In this document: piece by piece, positions 24,975-33,626 of the stretch
How the letters are laid out: each line of letters starts with the position of its first letter
Numbering within the stretch: position 1 is the first letter of the stretch
Origin: Lentisphaerota bacterium
GTDB taxonomy: Bacteria > Verrucomicrobiota > Lentisphaeria > Victivallales > Victivallaceae
Direction: 5' to 3'
Assembly: GCA_015061885.1 (NCBI GenBank)
Contig: SUVS01000029.1
Location: 1-36,487 of the forward strand
DNA length: 36,487 nucleotides
The notes under the pieces: generated by a model
The model's input: only the letters and a program-made list of their open reading frames with translations
The model's database searches: none
What the model was told of the DNA's origin: nothing
Translations under genes and position numbers: made by a program

Positions 24975-26906
24975 TCAGCCGATGTTTGCACCGCTTGGTA
25001 TATCGCCTTCCACCGTTACCAGCGAGAGTTTTTTGCCGCTTTTTGCCGCTAAAAGCATACCGGCGGATTCCACTCCGCGGATCACGGCGGGTTTGAGGTT
25101 GGCAACGATCACAATGGTTTTGCCGACCATCTCTTCGGGTGTGTAATATTGAGCAACACCGGCGACCAGCGGACGCGTTTCGTTACCGACTTCGATGGAA
25201 AGTTTCAGGAGTTTATCGGCTCCTTCCACTCTTTCGGCGGTCAGAACTTTGGCGGTCTTGAGCTTGATTTTGGCAAAATCAGTTATTTCCACCAATTCTT
25301 CGGCGGCAACCACATTGGCGGCTTTGGCTTCTTTCTTTTCTTTGGCGGGCTTCTGACATGCCGCGGCGGGTTCTTCCACTTGAATACGCATAAAAAGACC
25401 ACCGCGGTCAAGCACCGTTGAGCCGGAAAGAATATTCTTTTTGTCATGCAGAGATTCCAGCGTGGCGGGAAGTTCCGGGTTCATACCGAGCATATCGCGC
25501 AGTTCTTTCATCTTGTTGGGCATCACCGGGTCGAGCAATACTGCCACGCGACGCATGGCTTCGGCGGCGGTATAGACCACGGTTTCCAACCTTTCGATAT
25601 TGCCGGTTTTAGCCAGTGTCCACGGGGCGGCGGCTTCAAAGTATTTGTTGCCAAGACGCACCACATCCATGACTGCCGAAATACCGGCATCCAAAGCGAG
25701 GCTATTCAGGCTCTTTTCCATAACTTCCAACGCTTTGTCGGCGGCGGCAAGGAGTTCGTTATCTTCCGCAAGCATTTCGTGCGGAGCCGGGATCGTGCCA
25801 TTGCAGTTACGCAATGCCATTTTCAAAACGCGGCTGGCAAGGTTGCCGAGGTCGTTGGCAAGGTCGGTATTGTAGCGGTTGATGAAACTTTCTTCAGTAA
25901 AACTTGCATCGTTGCCGGGGCTCATTTCCGCCATCAGATAGTAACGGAAAGCATCCACGCCGCAACGCTCGATCATATCCATGGGATTGACCACATTGCC
26001 GAGCGATTTGCTCATCTTGGTCTTGCCGGTGAGCCACCAGCCGTGAGCAAAGATGGTTTTGGGCAGCGGCAGATCCATGGCTTTGAGCATGGTCGTCCAA
26101 TAGACAGTGTGAGTAGTGAGAATATCTTTGCCGATAAGCTGACAGCTTGCCGGCCACCATTTGGCAAATTCTTCATCGTTTTGCAGATAGCCCACGCCGG
26201 AGAGGTAGTTCAAAAGTGCATCGAACCACACATAGCAGACATAATCCTTATCGAACGGCAGTTCGATCCCCCATGCCAGACGCGATTTGGGGCGTGATAT
26301 ACAAAGGTCTTCAAGTTCGCGGCGTAAGAAGCCCAGCGTTTCGTTGGCACGGAATTTCGGCAGAATAAAATCCGGATGCGTTTCGATATATTCGATCAGC
26401 CAGTCCTGATATTTGCTCATGCGGAAAAAGTAGTTGCTTTCCACGATTTCGCTGACTTCTCTGCCGCAGTCGGGACATTTGCCTTCCACGAGGTCTTTTT
26501 CGGTGAAAAAGCGTTCACAGCCCACGCAGTACCAGCCGGTGTATTCGGCACGGTAGATGAGATCGCGGTCGTAGAGATTCTGCAAAACTTTCTGCACTAC
26601 GGTTTTGTGATAATCATCGGTGGTGCGGATAAAGCGGTCGTTGGTAATGCCGAGTATCTTCCAGAGTTCCTGAAAACGCACCACGGTTTCGTCGCAATGC
26701 TGTTTGCAGTCAAGGTTGTTTTTTTCGGCGGCTTTCTGGACTTTCTGACCGTGTTCATCGGTACCGGTCAGGAAGAAAGTCGCATCGCCGGCGGAACGGT
26801 GAAAACGCGAAAGCACATCAGCCAGAATAGTAGTGTAAGCGTGTCCGATATGCGGTTTATCATTTACATAGTAAATGGGAGTAGTGGTATAAAACTTTTT
26901 GTCCAT
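24975..26906 (-). CDS. metG: Methionyl-tRNA synthetase with C-terminal tRNA-binding domain
   Basis: 643 residues. It charges tRNA-Met. HIGH is at 19-22, KMSKS at 297-301, and a zinc knuckle at C127-x2-C130 and C144-x2-C147. The anticodon-binding helical domain follows, then a Lys/Ala/Glu-rich linker (about 515-535) and a C-terminal Trbp111-like OB fold (about 540-643: FAKIKLKTAKVLTAERVEGA, LVAGVAQYY, NLKPAVIRGVESAGM). AAAGGAC is about 8 bases before the ATG. A hairpin-rich element begins only about 33 bases upstream of the start, so the promoter must be inside or beyond it. Confidence 0.96.
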   Translation of the reverse strand: MDKKFYTTTPIYYVNDKPHIGHAYTTILADVLSRFHRSAGDATFFLTGTDEHGQKVQKAAEKNNLDCKQHCDETVVRFQELWKILGITNDRFIRTTDDYHKTVVQKVLQNLYDRDLIYRAEYTGWYCVGCERFFTEKDLVEGKCPDCGREVSEIVESNYFFRMSKYQDWLIEYIETHPDFILPKFRANETLGFLRRELEDLCISRPKSRLAWGIELPFDKDYVCYVWFDALLNYLSGVGYLQNDEEFAKWWPASCQLIGKDILTTHTVYWTTMLKAMDLPLPKTIFAHGWWLTGKTKMSKSLGNVVNPMDMIERCGVDAFRYYLMAEMSPGNDASFTEESFINRYNTDLANDLGNLASRVLKMALRNCNGTIPAPHEMLAEDNELLAAADKALEVMEKSLNSLALDAGISAVMDVVRLGNKYFEAAAPWTLAKTGNIERLETVVYTAAEAMRRVAVLLDPVMPNKMKELRDMLGMNPELPATLESLHDKKNILSGSTVLDRGGLFMRIQVEEPAAACQKPAKEKKEAKAANVVAAEELVEITDFAKIKLKTAKVLTAERVEGADKLLKLSIEVGNETRPLVAGVAQYYTPEEMVGKTIVIVANLKPAVIRGVESAGMLLAAKSGKKLSLVTVEGDIPSGANIG

Positions 26907-26939
26907 AGATAATGTCCTTTCTTTACAAATATTCTTTGC

Positions 26940-26957
26940 TCCCAGTATTGGTTGATA
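26940..26957 (+). repeat. Left terminal inverted repeat
   Basis: TCCCAGTATTGGTTGATA; complementary to 27310-27327 at 16 of 18 positions. Confidence 0.65.
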
Positions 26958-27309
26958 AACTTAATTTATTCGGCTCGCACACAACCCGTCCCGATGAAGC
27001 ATAAATTTTTATGCTTCGTCAGGACATATCCCAAGGGGAGATTGGCATTCTCCCCTTGGATCCCCTTTGCTCATTGGGCTGCGACATCCAGCGTAGTTCC
27101 TCACAACTTTTAATTAACGGCGGGGGCTGCCGCCCCCTTAAGCGATTTTGAGCAAGCTCAAAATCGTCCTCAAACGCCGGATGGCTTCGCTCAACTCCGG
27201 TCGGCTTCGCGGCATTTTGCCGCTCGGTTTGCAGGAATTTATCCTGCAAACTGCCCTCCCATGCGTTCGCGGGGCTGACCGCCCTTGTTGCTGTTGGCTC
27301 GCTATATAA

Positions 27310-27327
27310 TATCAACCGATATTGGGA
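27310..27327 (-). repeat. Right terminal inverted repeat
   Basis: On the minus strand it reads TCCCAATATCGGTTGATA. A TATAAT sits immediately inside this end at 27305-27310. Confidence 0.65.
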
Positions 27328-27337
27328 ACAGAGCGTT

Positions 27338-27366
27338 TAAATAAACTTATCTATAACTTAACACAA
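27338..27366 (-). promoter_or_regulatory. Candidate distal promoter for metG
   Basis: On the minus strand TTGTGT (27366-27361) and TATTTA (27343-27338) are 17 bases apart, just outside the hairpin element. If used, the metG leader would be about 430 bases and contain the whole element. No better candidate was found closer to metG. Confidence 0.35.
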
Positions 27367-27376
27367 TTTTTTATTA

Positions 27377-27404
27377 TTGCAATATCCGTTTGGCATGTTA
27401 TATT
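27377..27404 (+). promoter_or_regulatory. Promoter for pepF
   Basis: TTGCAA (27377-27382) and TATATT (27399-27404) are 16 bases apart, with AAGGAG following near 27430-27435. Confidence 0.5.
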
Positions 27405-27440
27405 ACCAAAAAGCAGATTTTTTAAGATAAAGGAGCTGTT

Positions 27441-29240
27441 ATGAGCAAAAAAGAGTTGCAGTTACGCAAAGATATACCCGTGGAACTGACCTGGGATCTG
27501 ACTTTGATCTATCAGAATACTGACGAGTGGGAAAAAGATTTTGCCGCTCTGGATGAACTGGTGAACATCTTCAACGCCTACCAGGGCAGACTTTCCGGGA
27601 GTGCCGCCGTGCTGAACGATGCCATTGCCGCGTTGGACAACATGGAACGCAAACTTGAAAAACTCTACACCTACGCCCATTTGAAACACGACGAAGATAC
27701 CGCCGAACCGCTTGCCAAGTCGCTGGAGAACCGTGCTTCCGGCAAAGCGGCGGCGATTTCGGCGGCATGTGCGTGGTTCGAGCCGGAACTGCTGGCGATA
27801 GATGATGAAAAAATCTCCGCTATGCTCAACGAAAAAGTTCTGGAGTTCTACAAGCCCTCCATCGAAGAACTCCTGCGGGCGAAAAAGCATACTTTAAGCG
27901 AAAAAGAAGAACGGATCTTGGGGGCGTTGTCTGATGTGCTTTCCTCGCCTGAAGATATTTACGAAAGTCTGACCGATGCCGATCTGCGGTTCCCGGCAGT
28001 CAGACGGGAAAATAAGGACAAAGTCGAACTTACCAGCGGCAATTACATAAAGTTTCTGGAAAGTCCTGACCGCAAAGTCCGCAAGCGTGCGTTCAAAGCC
28101 ATGTTCGGCAGTTACCGGAGCATTGTCAACAGCTGTGCCTCCACCATGGATGCCACGGTCAAAAAACATGTCGTTTCCGCCAGATTACGCAACTACACAA
28201 GTGCGTTGGATAAAGCATTGTTTGCCGACGAACTGCCGCAGGAACTGTACAGAAATCTGATCGCAAGCGTACACCGCCATATACCGGAACTGACCGAATA
28301 CCTCAAGTTCCGCCGGAAAAAGCTCAAGCTCAAAAAACTGGATATGTACGACCTTTACACCCCGCTCGTAAAGCGTGATGAACACATCTACACTTATCAG
28401 GAAGCTCAAAAAATGGTGCTGGAAGCCTTTGCCGTTATGGGCGAAGAGTATGTAAGCGTGGTCAAGCGGGCATTCGATGAACGCTGGGTCGATGTTATGG
28501 AGTGCCGGAGAAAACGCTCCGGAGCTTACTCCAGCGGCTGTTATGATACCGTACCGTATCTGCTTTTAAACTTCAACGGCACATTGAACGATGTCTTTAC
28601 GCTGGCTCACGAACTCGGACACAGTATGCACAGTTATTTTTCGCACAAACATCAGGAATATCATTACGCAAGCTACCCGATTTTTGCCGCCGAAATCGCC
28701 TCCACGACCAACGAACTCCTTCTGCACGATTATCTGATGAAAAAGTATGCCGACGACCCGGCAATGCAGTCCACACTGCTGGTGCATCTGATCGACGAAG
28801 TTCGTGCATGCATCTACCGCCAGACCATGTTTGCGGAGTTTGAGCTGGATATTCACGAACTCCGGGAAAAAGATGTGCCGCTGACTGCCGATCTGCTGTG
28901 CAAAAATTATTACGAACTCAACGCCAGATACTACGGCGGAGCAGTCAAAGCCGATGAGCTTATCAAGTACGAATGGGCACGGATACCGCATTTTTACTAC
29001 AACTTTTATGTGTTCAAATACGCCACCGGGCTTTCGGCAGCTATGAAATTTGCCGCCAACATCCTCTCCGGCGATGAGTCGCTCAAAGAAAAATATTACG
29101 GCTTCCTGAAGGCCGGCGACAGCCGGAATGTGCTTGATATTCTCCGTACCGCCGGAGTCGATTTTATCAATTACCCGGTGGTGGACGATGCCCTTAAAGA
29201 GTTCGGCAAACTCGTTAAACAGCTCAAAAAGGTGTTGTAA
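27441..29240 (+). CDS. pepF: Oligoendopeptidase F (M3B family)
   Basis: 599 residues, normal length. It is a cytoplasmic zinc peptidase cutting short peptides. LAHELGHSMHS gives H390-E391-x-x-H394 and E418 in AAEIASTTNE is the third zinc ligand. The N-terminal helical domain with YTYAHLKHDEDT and the C-terminal YKYATGLSAA-like FKYATGLSAAMKF support the M3B assignment. AAGGAG lies 6-7 bases before the ATG. The next gene starts 2 bases after the stop. Confidence 0.94.
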   Translation: MSKKELQLRKDIPVELTWDLTLIYQNTDEWEKDFAALDELVNIFNAYQGRLSGSAAVLNDAIAALDNMERKLEKLYTYAHLKHDEDTAEPLAKSLENRASGKAAAISAACAWFEPELLAIDDEKISAMLNEKVLEFYKPSIEELLRAKKHTLSEKEERILGALSDVLSSPEDIYESLTDADLRFPAVRRENKDKVELTSGNYIKFLESPDRKVRKRAFKAMFGSYRSIVNSCASTMDATVKKHVVSARLRNYTSALDKALFADELPQELYRNLIASVHRHIPELTEYLKFRRKKLKLKKLDMYDLYTPLVKRDEHIYTYQEAQKMVLEAFAVMGEEYVSVVKRAFDERWVDVMECRRKRSGAYSSGCYDTVPYLLLNFNGTLNDVFTLAHELGHSMHSYFSHKHQEYHYASYPIFAAEIASTTNELLLHDYLMKKYADDPAMQSTLLVHLIDEVRACIYRQTMFAEFELDIHELREKDVPLTADLLCKNYYELNARYYGGAVKADELIKYEWARIPHFYYNFYVFKYATGLSAAMKFAANILSGDESLKEKYYGFLKAGDSRNVLDILRTAGVDFINYPVVDDALKEFGKLVKQLKKVL

Positions 29241-29242
29241 TT

Positions 29243-29710
29243 ATGTATGAAGAACTTTTGAGTCTGCTGAATGAAAAAAACTGGCGTCTGGCGGTTGCCG
29301 AATCCTGTACCGGCGGGCTGGTCAGTGCGGCAATAACCGATATACCGGGTATATCGCAGGTTTACGCCGGAAGCATCACCAGCTATGCCAATGAAGTCAA
29401 GGAAAATCTGCTGAAAGTGCCCGCCGATGTGCTGGCAACTGCGGGGGCAGTCAGCGAAGAATGTGCCGGGGCTATGGCAGAAGGCGTTGCCGGGGCTATG
29501 AATTGTCAGGCGGCAGTTTCCACAACCGGCATAGCAGGCCCCACGGGGGCGGTTCCCGGCAAACCGGTCGGCACTGTCTGCATGGGCTATTACATAAACG
29601 GCAAAGTTTTTACCGAAACAAATCACTTTTCCGGCAACCGCAGTGAAGTGCGTTCCGCCGCAGTAAACCGGGCTTTGACGCATCTTATTGAATTGCTTGA
29701 ACAGTTGTAA
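29243..29710 (+). CDS. pncC: CinA C-terminal-domain amidase (PncC-like NMN deamidase)
   Basis: 155 residues, just the CinA C-terminal domain. The family hydrolyses nicotinamide mononucleotide to nicotinate mononucleotide. AESCTGG (20-26) carries S21, and Y48 and K53 fit the reported catalytic Tyr and Lys by spacing. STTGIAGPTG and KPVGTVCMGY are the remaining conserved blocks. The MocoBD-like N-terminal domain of full CinA is missing, as in YgaD/PncC. It is coupled to pepF with a 2-base gap and followed by a bidirectional terminator. Confidence 0.9.
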   Translation: MYEELLSLLNEKNWRLAVAESCTGGLVSAAITDIPGISQVYAGSITSYANEVKENLLKVPADVLATAGAVSEECAGAMAEGVAGAMNCQAAVSTTGIAGPTGAVPGKPVGTVCMGYYINGKVFTETNHFSGNRSEVRSAAVNRALTHLIELLEQL

Positions 29711-29732
29711 AATCGACCTGATGAATAACGAA

Positions 29733-29764
29733 AAAAGCCGCTGCATTTTTCTGCAACGGCTTTT
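29733..29764. terminator. Bidirectional rho-independent terminator
   Basis: AAAAGCCGCTGCA (29733-29745) pairs with TGCAACGGCTTTT (29752-29764) except at one C-A position (G-U on the other strand), with a 6-base loop. Flanking A and T runs serve both the pncC and iorB transcripts. Confidence 0.8.
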
Positions 29765-29783
29765 GCTGTATATAGCTTGACAG

Positions 29784-30257
29784 TTATTTGTTTCTGCCCA
29801 GTGCAAACGCTGTGAGGTTCACGGCGTGGTGTTTTTCCGGCAGGAACTTTTTCAATGCTTCGATCCAGCACTCTTCCGGCACCTGCGGCAGACTGGCACT
29901 CAATACACCCAGCATGGCGATATTTACCGTTTTGGGGTTTTCGAGTTTATCGGCATCCACATCAGCAAGTGTTATCAAGGTGCCGCCGGTTTTGAGTTTG
30001 GGCTTGTTGACGTCGATTTGCGTATCTTCCAGCACCAGCAGAAAATCGCTTTCACCGGCAGGGATCATCGGACTGGCAACGTCATCGCCGAACCGCACTT
30101 CGCTGGAAACCGATCCGCCGCGCTGACTCATACCGTGCACTTCGCTCTTTTTAACATCAAATCCGGCGGAAAAGACCGCTTCGGCTACAATATCGGAGGC
30201 TTTCAGAACGCCCTGACCGCCCAGACCGGCTACAATAATATTGACAGTGTTGCTCAT
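29784..30257 (-). CDS. iorB: Indolepyruvate:ferredoxin oxidoreductase beta subunit
   Basis: 157 residues. IorB is the gamma-type subunit of the 2-oxoacid:ferredoxin oxidoreductase that decarboxylates aromatic 2-oxoacids to acyl-CoA with IorA. AGLGGQGVLKASDIVAEA (10-27) and KKSEVHGMSQRGGSV (36-50) are the conserved core. It is somewhat shorter than the approximately 190-residue family form. GGAG lies 8 bases before the ATG, and iorA ends 3 bases before. Confidence 0.9.
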   Translation of the reverse strand: MSNTVNIIVAGLGGQGVLKASDIVAEAVFSAGFDVKKSEVHGMSQRGGSVSSEVRFGDDVASPMIPAGESDFLLVLEDTQIDVNKPKLKTGGTLITLADVDADKLENPKTVNIAMLGVLSASLPQVPEECWIEALKKFLPEKHHAVNLTAFALGRNK

Positions 30258-30260
30258 AGA

Positions 30261-31862
30261 TCACTTCTCCGCAGCTTTATTGGTTTCTTCGTAACTCTTG
30301 GCTTTGACCGCTCCGAGAATACAGGGGCGGCGGGCAATGATAACCGTTGTATCATTGCCGGCAAGACGCTTGGCAAGAACTTCCCGGAGTTTATCCTGTT
30401 CGGTCAGCGGGTCGATTATATCCACATTATCCACGCCCATAGCTTTGACGGTATCTTCAATGACCAGCTTCTTTTCTGCCGGAGTATGGTCAAGCTTTCT
30501 GCCGGTACCGGGGTGTTCCTGCAAGCCGGTCATGGCAGTTATACTGTTATCCAGCACCATGACCACATGGCCGGTGGGGGGCTTGTTGTAGATCATATCC
30601 ACAATGCCGTTGATGCCGGTGTGCCAGAAGGTACTGTCGCCAAGTACGCTGACCACTCTGCGGGCTTCAGCTTCAGGCAATGCCCGACGCAGACCCAGAC
30701 CGGTAGTGATGCTTGCACCCATGCAAACGCAGGTATCGACCGCTTCAAAGGGCGGCAGTACACCCAGTGTATAACAGCCGATGTCGCCGGTAACAATGCA
30801 GTTGAGAGCCTTGAGTGCTTCGTAACTCTTGCGGTGCGGACAGCCTGCACAGAGCTGCGGCGGTTTGCCCGGAGCAGGAACCGGTTCGGCAGAGGTATCG
30901 TTGGCAAGAATACGGCGGACGCGTTCAACATTAAGTTCGCCGAAACGGTACATTTCGTCTTTGCCTTCCACATCCAGTCCCATGGCTTTACAGGTTTCGT
31001 AAAGGATGGGATCGCCTTCTTCCACAACTACACAGCGTTTGACTTTAGCGGCAAACGCCTTGAGTTTTTCTGCCGGATAAGGATAGCTCAAAGTAAGTTT
31101 GAGTATGCTTGCTTCGGGAGCGGCTTCCCGGCAATGGTGATAGCTGATTCCGGAGGTGATGATACCCAGTTCACTGCCTTTGACCAACTCTTTGGTGTAT
31201 TCATTGCTGTTGTCGCTCAAAGCGGCGATGTCAGAAAGTTTTTTACGCAGATTTTTGTGGGCAATGCGGGCGTAAGCCGGGATCATCACATTGCTTTTCA
31301 CATCTTTGGTGTAGGCTGCCGGAGCAACTTCCACGGGCTTTTCACGCCGTGCCACCAGACTTTTGCTGTGGCAGACGCGGGTGGTCAAGCGGTAGAGTAC
31401 CGGCTGATGGAATTTTTCTGAAAGTTCAAACGCCTTAAAGAGAAAATCGTATGCTTCCTGCGAGTCGGAGGGTTCAAACATCGGTACTCCGGCGGCGGTG
31501 GCATAACGGCGGTTGTCCTGTTCGTTCTGACTGGATGCCATGCCGGGGTCGTCGGCAGAAATAATGACCAATCCGCCGGGAGTACCCGAATAGGCGATCG
31601 TGAACAGCGGGTCAGCCGCCACATTCAAACCCACATGTTTCATGGTTGCCATAGTGCGAACCTGACCGAAAGCTCCGCCGATGGCGTTTTCCAGAGCGGT
31701 CTTTTCGTTGGGCGACCACTGGGCTTTGCCGCCGAGCTTGGCAAATTCGTCAAGGATTTCTGAAGAAGGCGTACCGGGATACCCGGCACCGAACGCAACA
31801 CGGGCATCAACAGCCGCCAAAGCGATGGCTTCGTTGCCGCTGAGCAATTGTTTTACTGCCAT
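30261..31862 (-). CDS. iorA: Indolepyruvate:ferredoxin oxidoreductase alpha subunit, no ferredoxin domain
   Basis: 533 residues. The ATG at 31862 follows AGGAG at 7 bases. The N-terminal pyruvate-oxidoreductase-like domain shows GAGYPGTPSSE (26-36). The TPP-binding part has CAGCPHR (338-344), GDIGCYTLG (359-367), GDSTFWHTG (408-416) and DNSITAMTG (438-446). The C-terminal 2[4Fe-4S] ferredoxin domain of longer IorA proteins is absent; the protein ends soon after ARRPCILGAV. The downstream sequence goes straight into iorB with no frameshifted remnant. It makes arylacetyl-CoA and reduced ferredoxin from aromatic 2-oxoacids, with an external electron carrier presumed. It lies 17 bases after the symporter. 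Confidence 0.92.
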   Translation of the reverse strand: MAVKQLLSGNEAIALAAVDARVAFGAGYPGTPSSEILDEFAKLGGKAQWSPNEKTALENAIGGAFGQVRTMATMKHVGLNVAADPLFTIAYSGTPGGLVIISADDPGMASSQNEQDNRRYATAAGVPMFEPSDSQEAYDFLFKAFELSEKFHQPVLYRLTTRVCHSKSLVARREKPVEVAPAAYTKDVKSNVMIPAYARIAHKNLRKKLSDIAALSDNSNEYTKELVKGSELGIITSGISYHHCREAAPEASILKLTLSYPYPAEKLKAFAAKVKRCVVVEEGDPILYETCKAMGLDVEGKDEMYRFGELNVERVRRILANDTSAEPVPAPGKPPQLCAGCPHRKSYEALKALNCIVTGDIGCYTLGVLPPFEAVDTCVCMGASITTGLGLRRALPEAEARRVVSVLGDSTFWHTGINGIVDMIYNKPPTGHVVMVLDNSITAMTGLQEHPGTGRKLDHTPAEKKLVIEDTVKAMGVDNVDIIDPLTEQDKLREVLAKRLAGNDTTVIIARRPCILGAVKAKSYEETNKAAEK

Positions 31863-31879
31863 AGTTCTACTCCTGTTTA

Positions 31880-33454
31880 TCAATCAAAACATTTATCAAT
31901 ATGTTCTTTGCTTACCGGTTTGGTCAGATAGCTTACGATCACCAATGCCGCTGCCGAGAGAGGCAACGCGTAACACAATGTATCAACAAACGGCATGGGG
32001 AAGGTGCTGATAAGTTCGTTGCAGCCGAAAAGTTTTTTGCAGATGCCCAATGCCGCCGATTCACTGCGGTGCAGGAATGTAAGTCCGAAAATACTCACTG
32101 CCGCCCCGGTGATGATACTTGCCCAGACTCCGGCAAGTGTTGCACGCTTCCAGTACAACGCCGCGAAATAAGCGGGCAGAAATGCCGCGGCACAAACACC
32201 GAAGAAAATAGCTGTACCCCTTGCCACAATACCGGCAGGGAAAATGTATGCCGCCGCCACACTGGCAATGATACCCAGAACGATCCCCAGCCGGGTGATT
32301 GCCTTGCTGTCGCCTTTATCGCCCCGCAGAGTTCGGCAGAGGTCGTAACCCAGCGAACTGCCGTTTACATGCACCAGCGAACTTAAAGTGGACATCGCCG
32401 CCGAAAGCAGTGTCAGCATGAATATATAGACAAATGCTTTGGGCATTGCCGCATCAATGAACCGGGGGATTATCAAATCGGCATTGCCTTTGGCGGCACT
32501 TATGGCAATAACACCTTCGTGCCGCAGGAACCAGACATTTGACAATGCACCCACCACATAAGCTATACCGGCGGTGCAGAGAATGAATGCCGAACCGACC
32601 AATATGGCACGGTTGATCTGTTTGCCGCTTTTAACGGTCATAAAACGCACTGCCAGCTGCGGCTGGGCCAAAGCTCCGATACCTACACCGAGGATCAGAC
32701 TGGAAATAAGTGTCCACGACCATTGCGAGTTCCAACGCGGCATCGCCGTCCAGCCTTCGTGCCCCATGGCGGCAAGATTGGCGGGAACCAGATGTTTCAT
32801 ATCAGTAAGAGCCTGATGGGCAGAAACCACTCCGCCAAGTTCGTGATAAGTCATCACCAGCAGTGAAAGCATCCCCAAAACCATTACAACACCAAGCAGG
32901 GCATCCACATACATAACGCCCTTGATGCCACCGAATCCCACATAAATTGATACAACAACAGCAAAAATCAGCAACGCTATATTGTAATTCATCCCCAGAG
33001 CCTGTTCCACAAATCTGGCTCCGCCGATCAGCACCACGCCTGAATAGATAGGCATGAAGACAACAATGATCGCCGCCATAAGCACTTTGATATTGCGGGA
33101 TTGAAAACGCCTTCCGATAAATTCAGGAAAGGTGTTGGCATCGAGTTTCTGCCCGATACGGCGGGTTCTTTTGCCGAAGACAAGAAAAGCGCTCAACACC
33201 CCCACAGCTATATTCATAAACGGCAGCCACAGCAAGCCCAGACCGAACAGCCCCGCCATACCGCCGAACCCCACGATCGCCGAAGTGCTGATAAACGCCG
33301 CCCCGTAGCTCATAGCCATCACAAACGGATGAACCGAACTGCCGCCGATGAGGTAATCTCTGGAACTTTTAGTCGTGCGGTAGCCGCAGTAACTCAAAAA
33401 AGCCACGGCTGCCAGAAACACCGGCAGAATAATACACAAAAGCATGATATTCAT
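31880..33454 (-). CDS. Sodium/solute symporter (SSS family)
   Basis: 524 residues with about 13 membrane segments. SSSVHPFVMAMSYGAAFISTSAIVGF-type sequence (about 38-63) is the sodium/TM1 region, and SAAMSTLSSLVHVNGSS (about 352-368) is the TM8 sodium-site stretch. It begins 1 base after the small accessory ORF, whose GGTGAGG supplies its Shine-Dalgarno. The downstream iorAB genes suggest an aromatic or branched 2-oxoacid, amino acid or monocarboxylate substrate; this is inference from gene order only. Confidence 0.9.
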   Translation of the reverse strand: MNIMLLCIILPVFLAAVAFLSYCGYRTTKSSRDYLIGGSSVHPFVMAMSYGAAFISTSAIVGFGGMAGLFGLGLLWLPFMNIAVGVLSAFLVFGKRTRRIGQKLDANTFPEFIGRRFQSRNIKVLMAAIIVVFMPIYSGVVLIGGARFVEQALGMNYNIALLIFAVVVSIYVGFGGIKGVMYVDALLGVVMVLGMLSLLVMTYHELGGVVSAHQALTDMKHLVPANLAAMGHEGWTAMPRWNSQWSWTLISSLILGVGIGALAQPQLAVRFMTVKSGKQINRAILVGSAFILCTAGIAYVVGALSNVWFLRHEGVIAISAAKGNADLIIPRFIDAAMPKAFVYIFMLTLLSAAMSTLSSLVHVNGSSLGYDLCRTLRGDKGDSKAITRLGIVLGIIASVAAAYIFPAGIVARGTAIFFGVCAAAFLPAYFAALYWKRATLAGVWASIITGAAVSIFGLTFLHRSESAALGICKKLFGCNELISTFPMPFVDTLCYALPLSAAALVIVSYLTKPVSKEHIDKCFD

Positions 33455-33455
33455 A

Positions 33456-33584
33456 TTACTTTACCTCACCGGAGTCATCGCCGGAGTTGTAATTAATAAC
33501 TCCATAAATCACACAAAACAGTGTTACTGCAATATTGGCAACATACGCCAATGTTACCCACGGATCACTCATACCCAACAACAT
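33456..33584 (-). CDS. Small symporter accessory membrane protein
   Basis: A 42-residue ORF, MLLGMSDPWVTLAYVANIAV then TLFCVIYGVINYNSGDDSGE and VK, not obvious by length alone. One membrane helix is flanked by an N-terminal DPW and a C-terminal YGVINYN then acidic tail. This layout (MLG-x-DPW-x(n)-YG-INW) is that of the small accessory proteins encoded directly before SSS symporters. The ATG at 33584 is preferred over 33572 because GGGAG is 10 bases upstream and the N-terminus then matches the family. The stop is 1 base from the symporter start. Confidence 0.8.
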   Translation of the reverse strand: MLLGMSDPWVTLAYVANIAVTLFCVIYGVINYNSGDDSGEVK

Positions 33585-33626
33585 AAAAACCAAACTCCCG
33601 TTATCTGCTTGTTAAAGTGAAATAAT

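Larger units (their letters stand above)
26940..27327. mobile_element. MITE-like, multi-hairpin intergenic element with imperfect terminal inverted repeats
   Basis: An element of about 388 bp bounded by 18-base inverted repeats (16 of 18 match). Inside are successive palindromes: 26988-27025 (GTCC plus 13 bp around TT), 27031-27059 (11 bp), 27122-27137 (6 bp), 27143-27166 (11 bp, 2-base loop), 27177-27200 (5 bp), 27209-27223 (6 bp), 27228-27250 (9 bp) and 27308-27323 (6 bp). The minus strand has a 98-codon open frame (27315-27019, TTG start) with no Shine-Dalgarno and a composition that mirrors the palindromes, so I do not call it a gene. No transposase and no clear target-site duplication are present. 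Confidence 0.6.

Noticed and set aside
27019-27315. 98-codon open frame on the minus strand within the hairpin element
   Set aside because: TTG start, no Shine-Dalgarno, and its composition simply follows the palindromes; better explained by the repeat element.
26907-27440. T-box or other riboswitch upstream of metG
   Set aside because: No T-box motif or specifier-loop layout could be seen; the palindromes have tiny loops.
29826-31421. Long open frame (531 codons) opposite iorA
   Set aside because: Fully antisense to a clearly conserved gene; results from codon bias in iorA.
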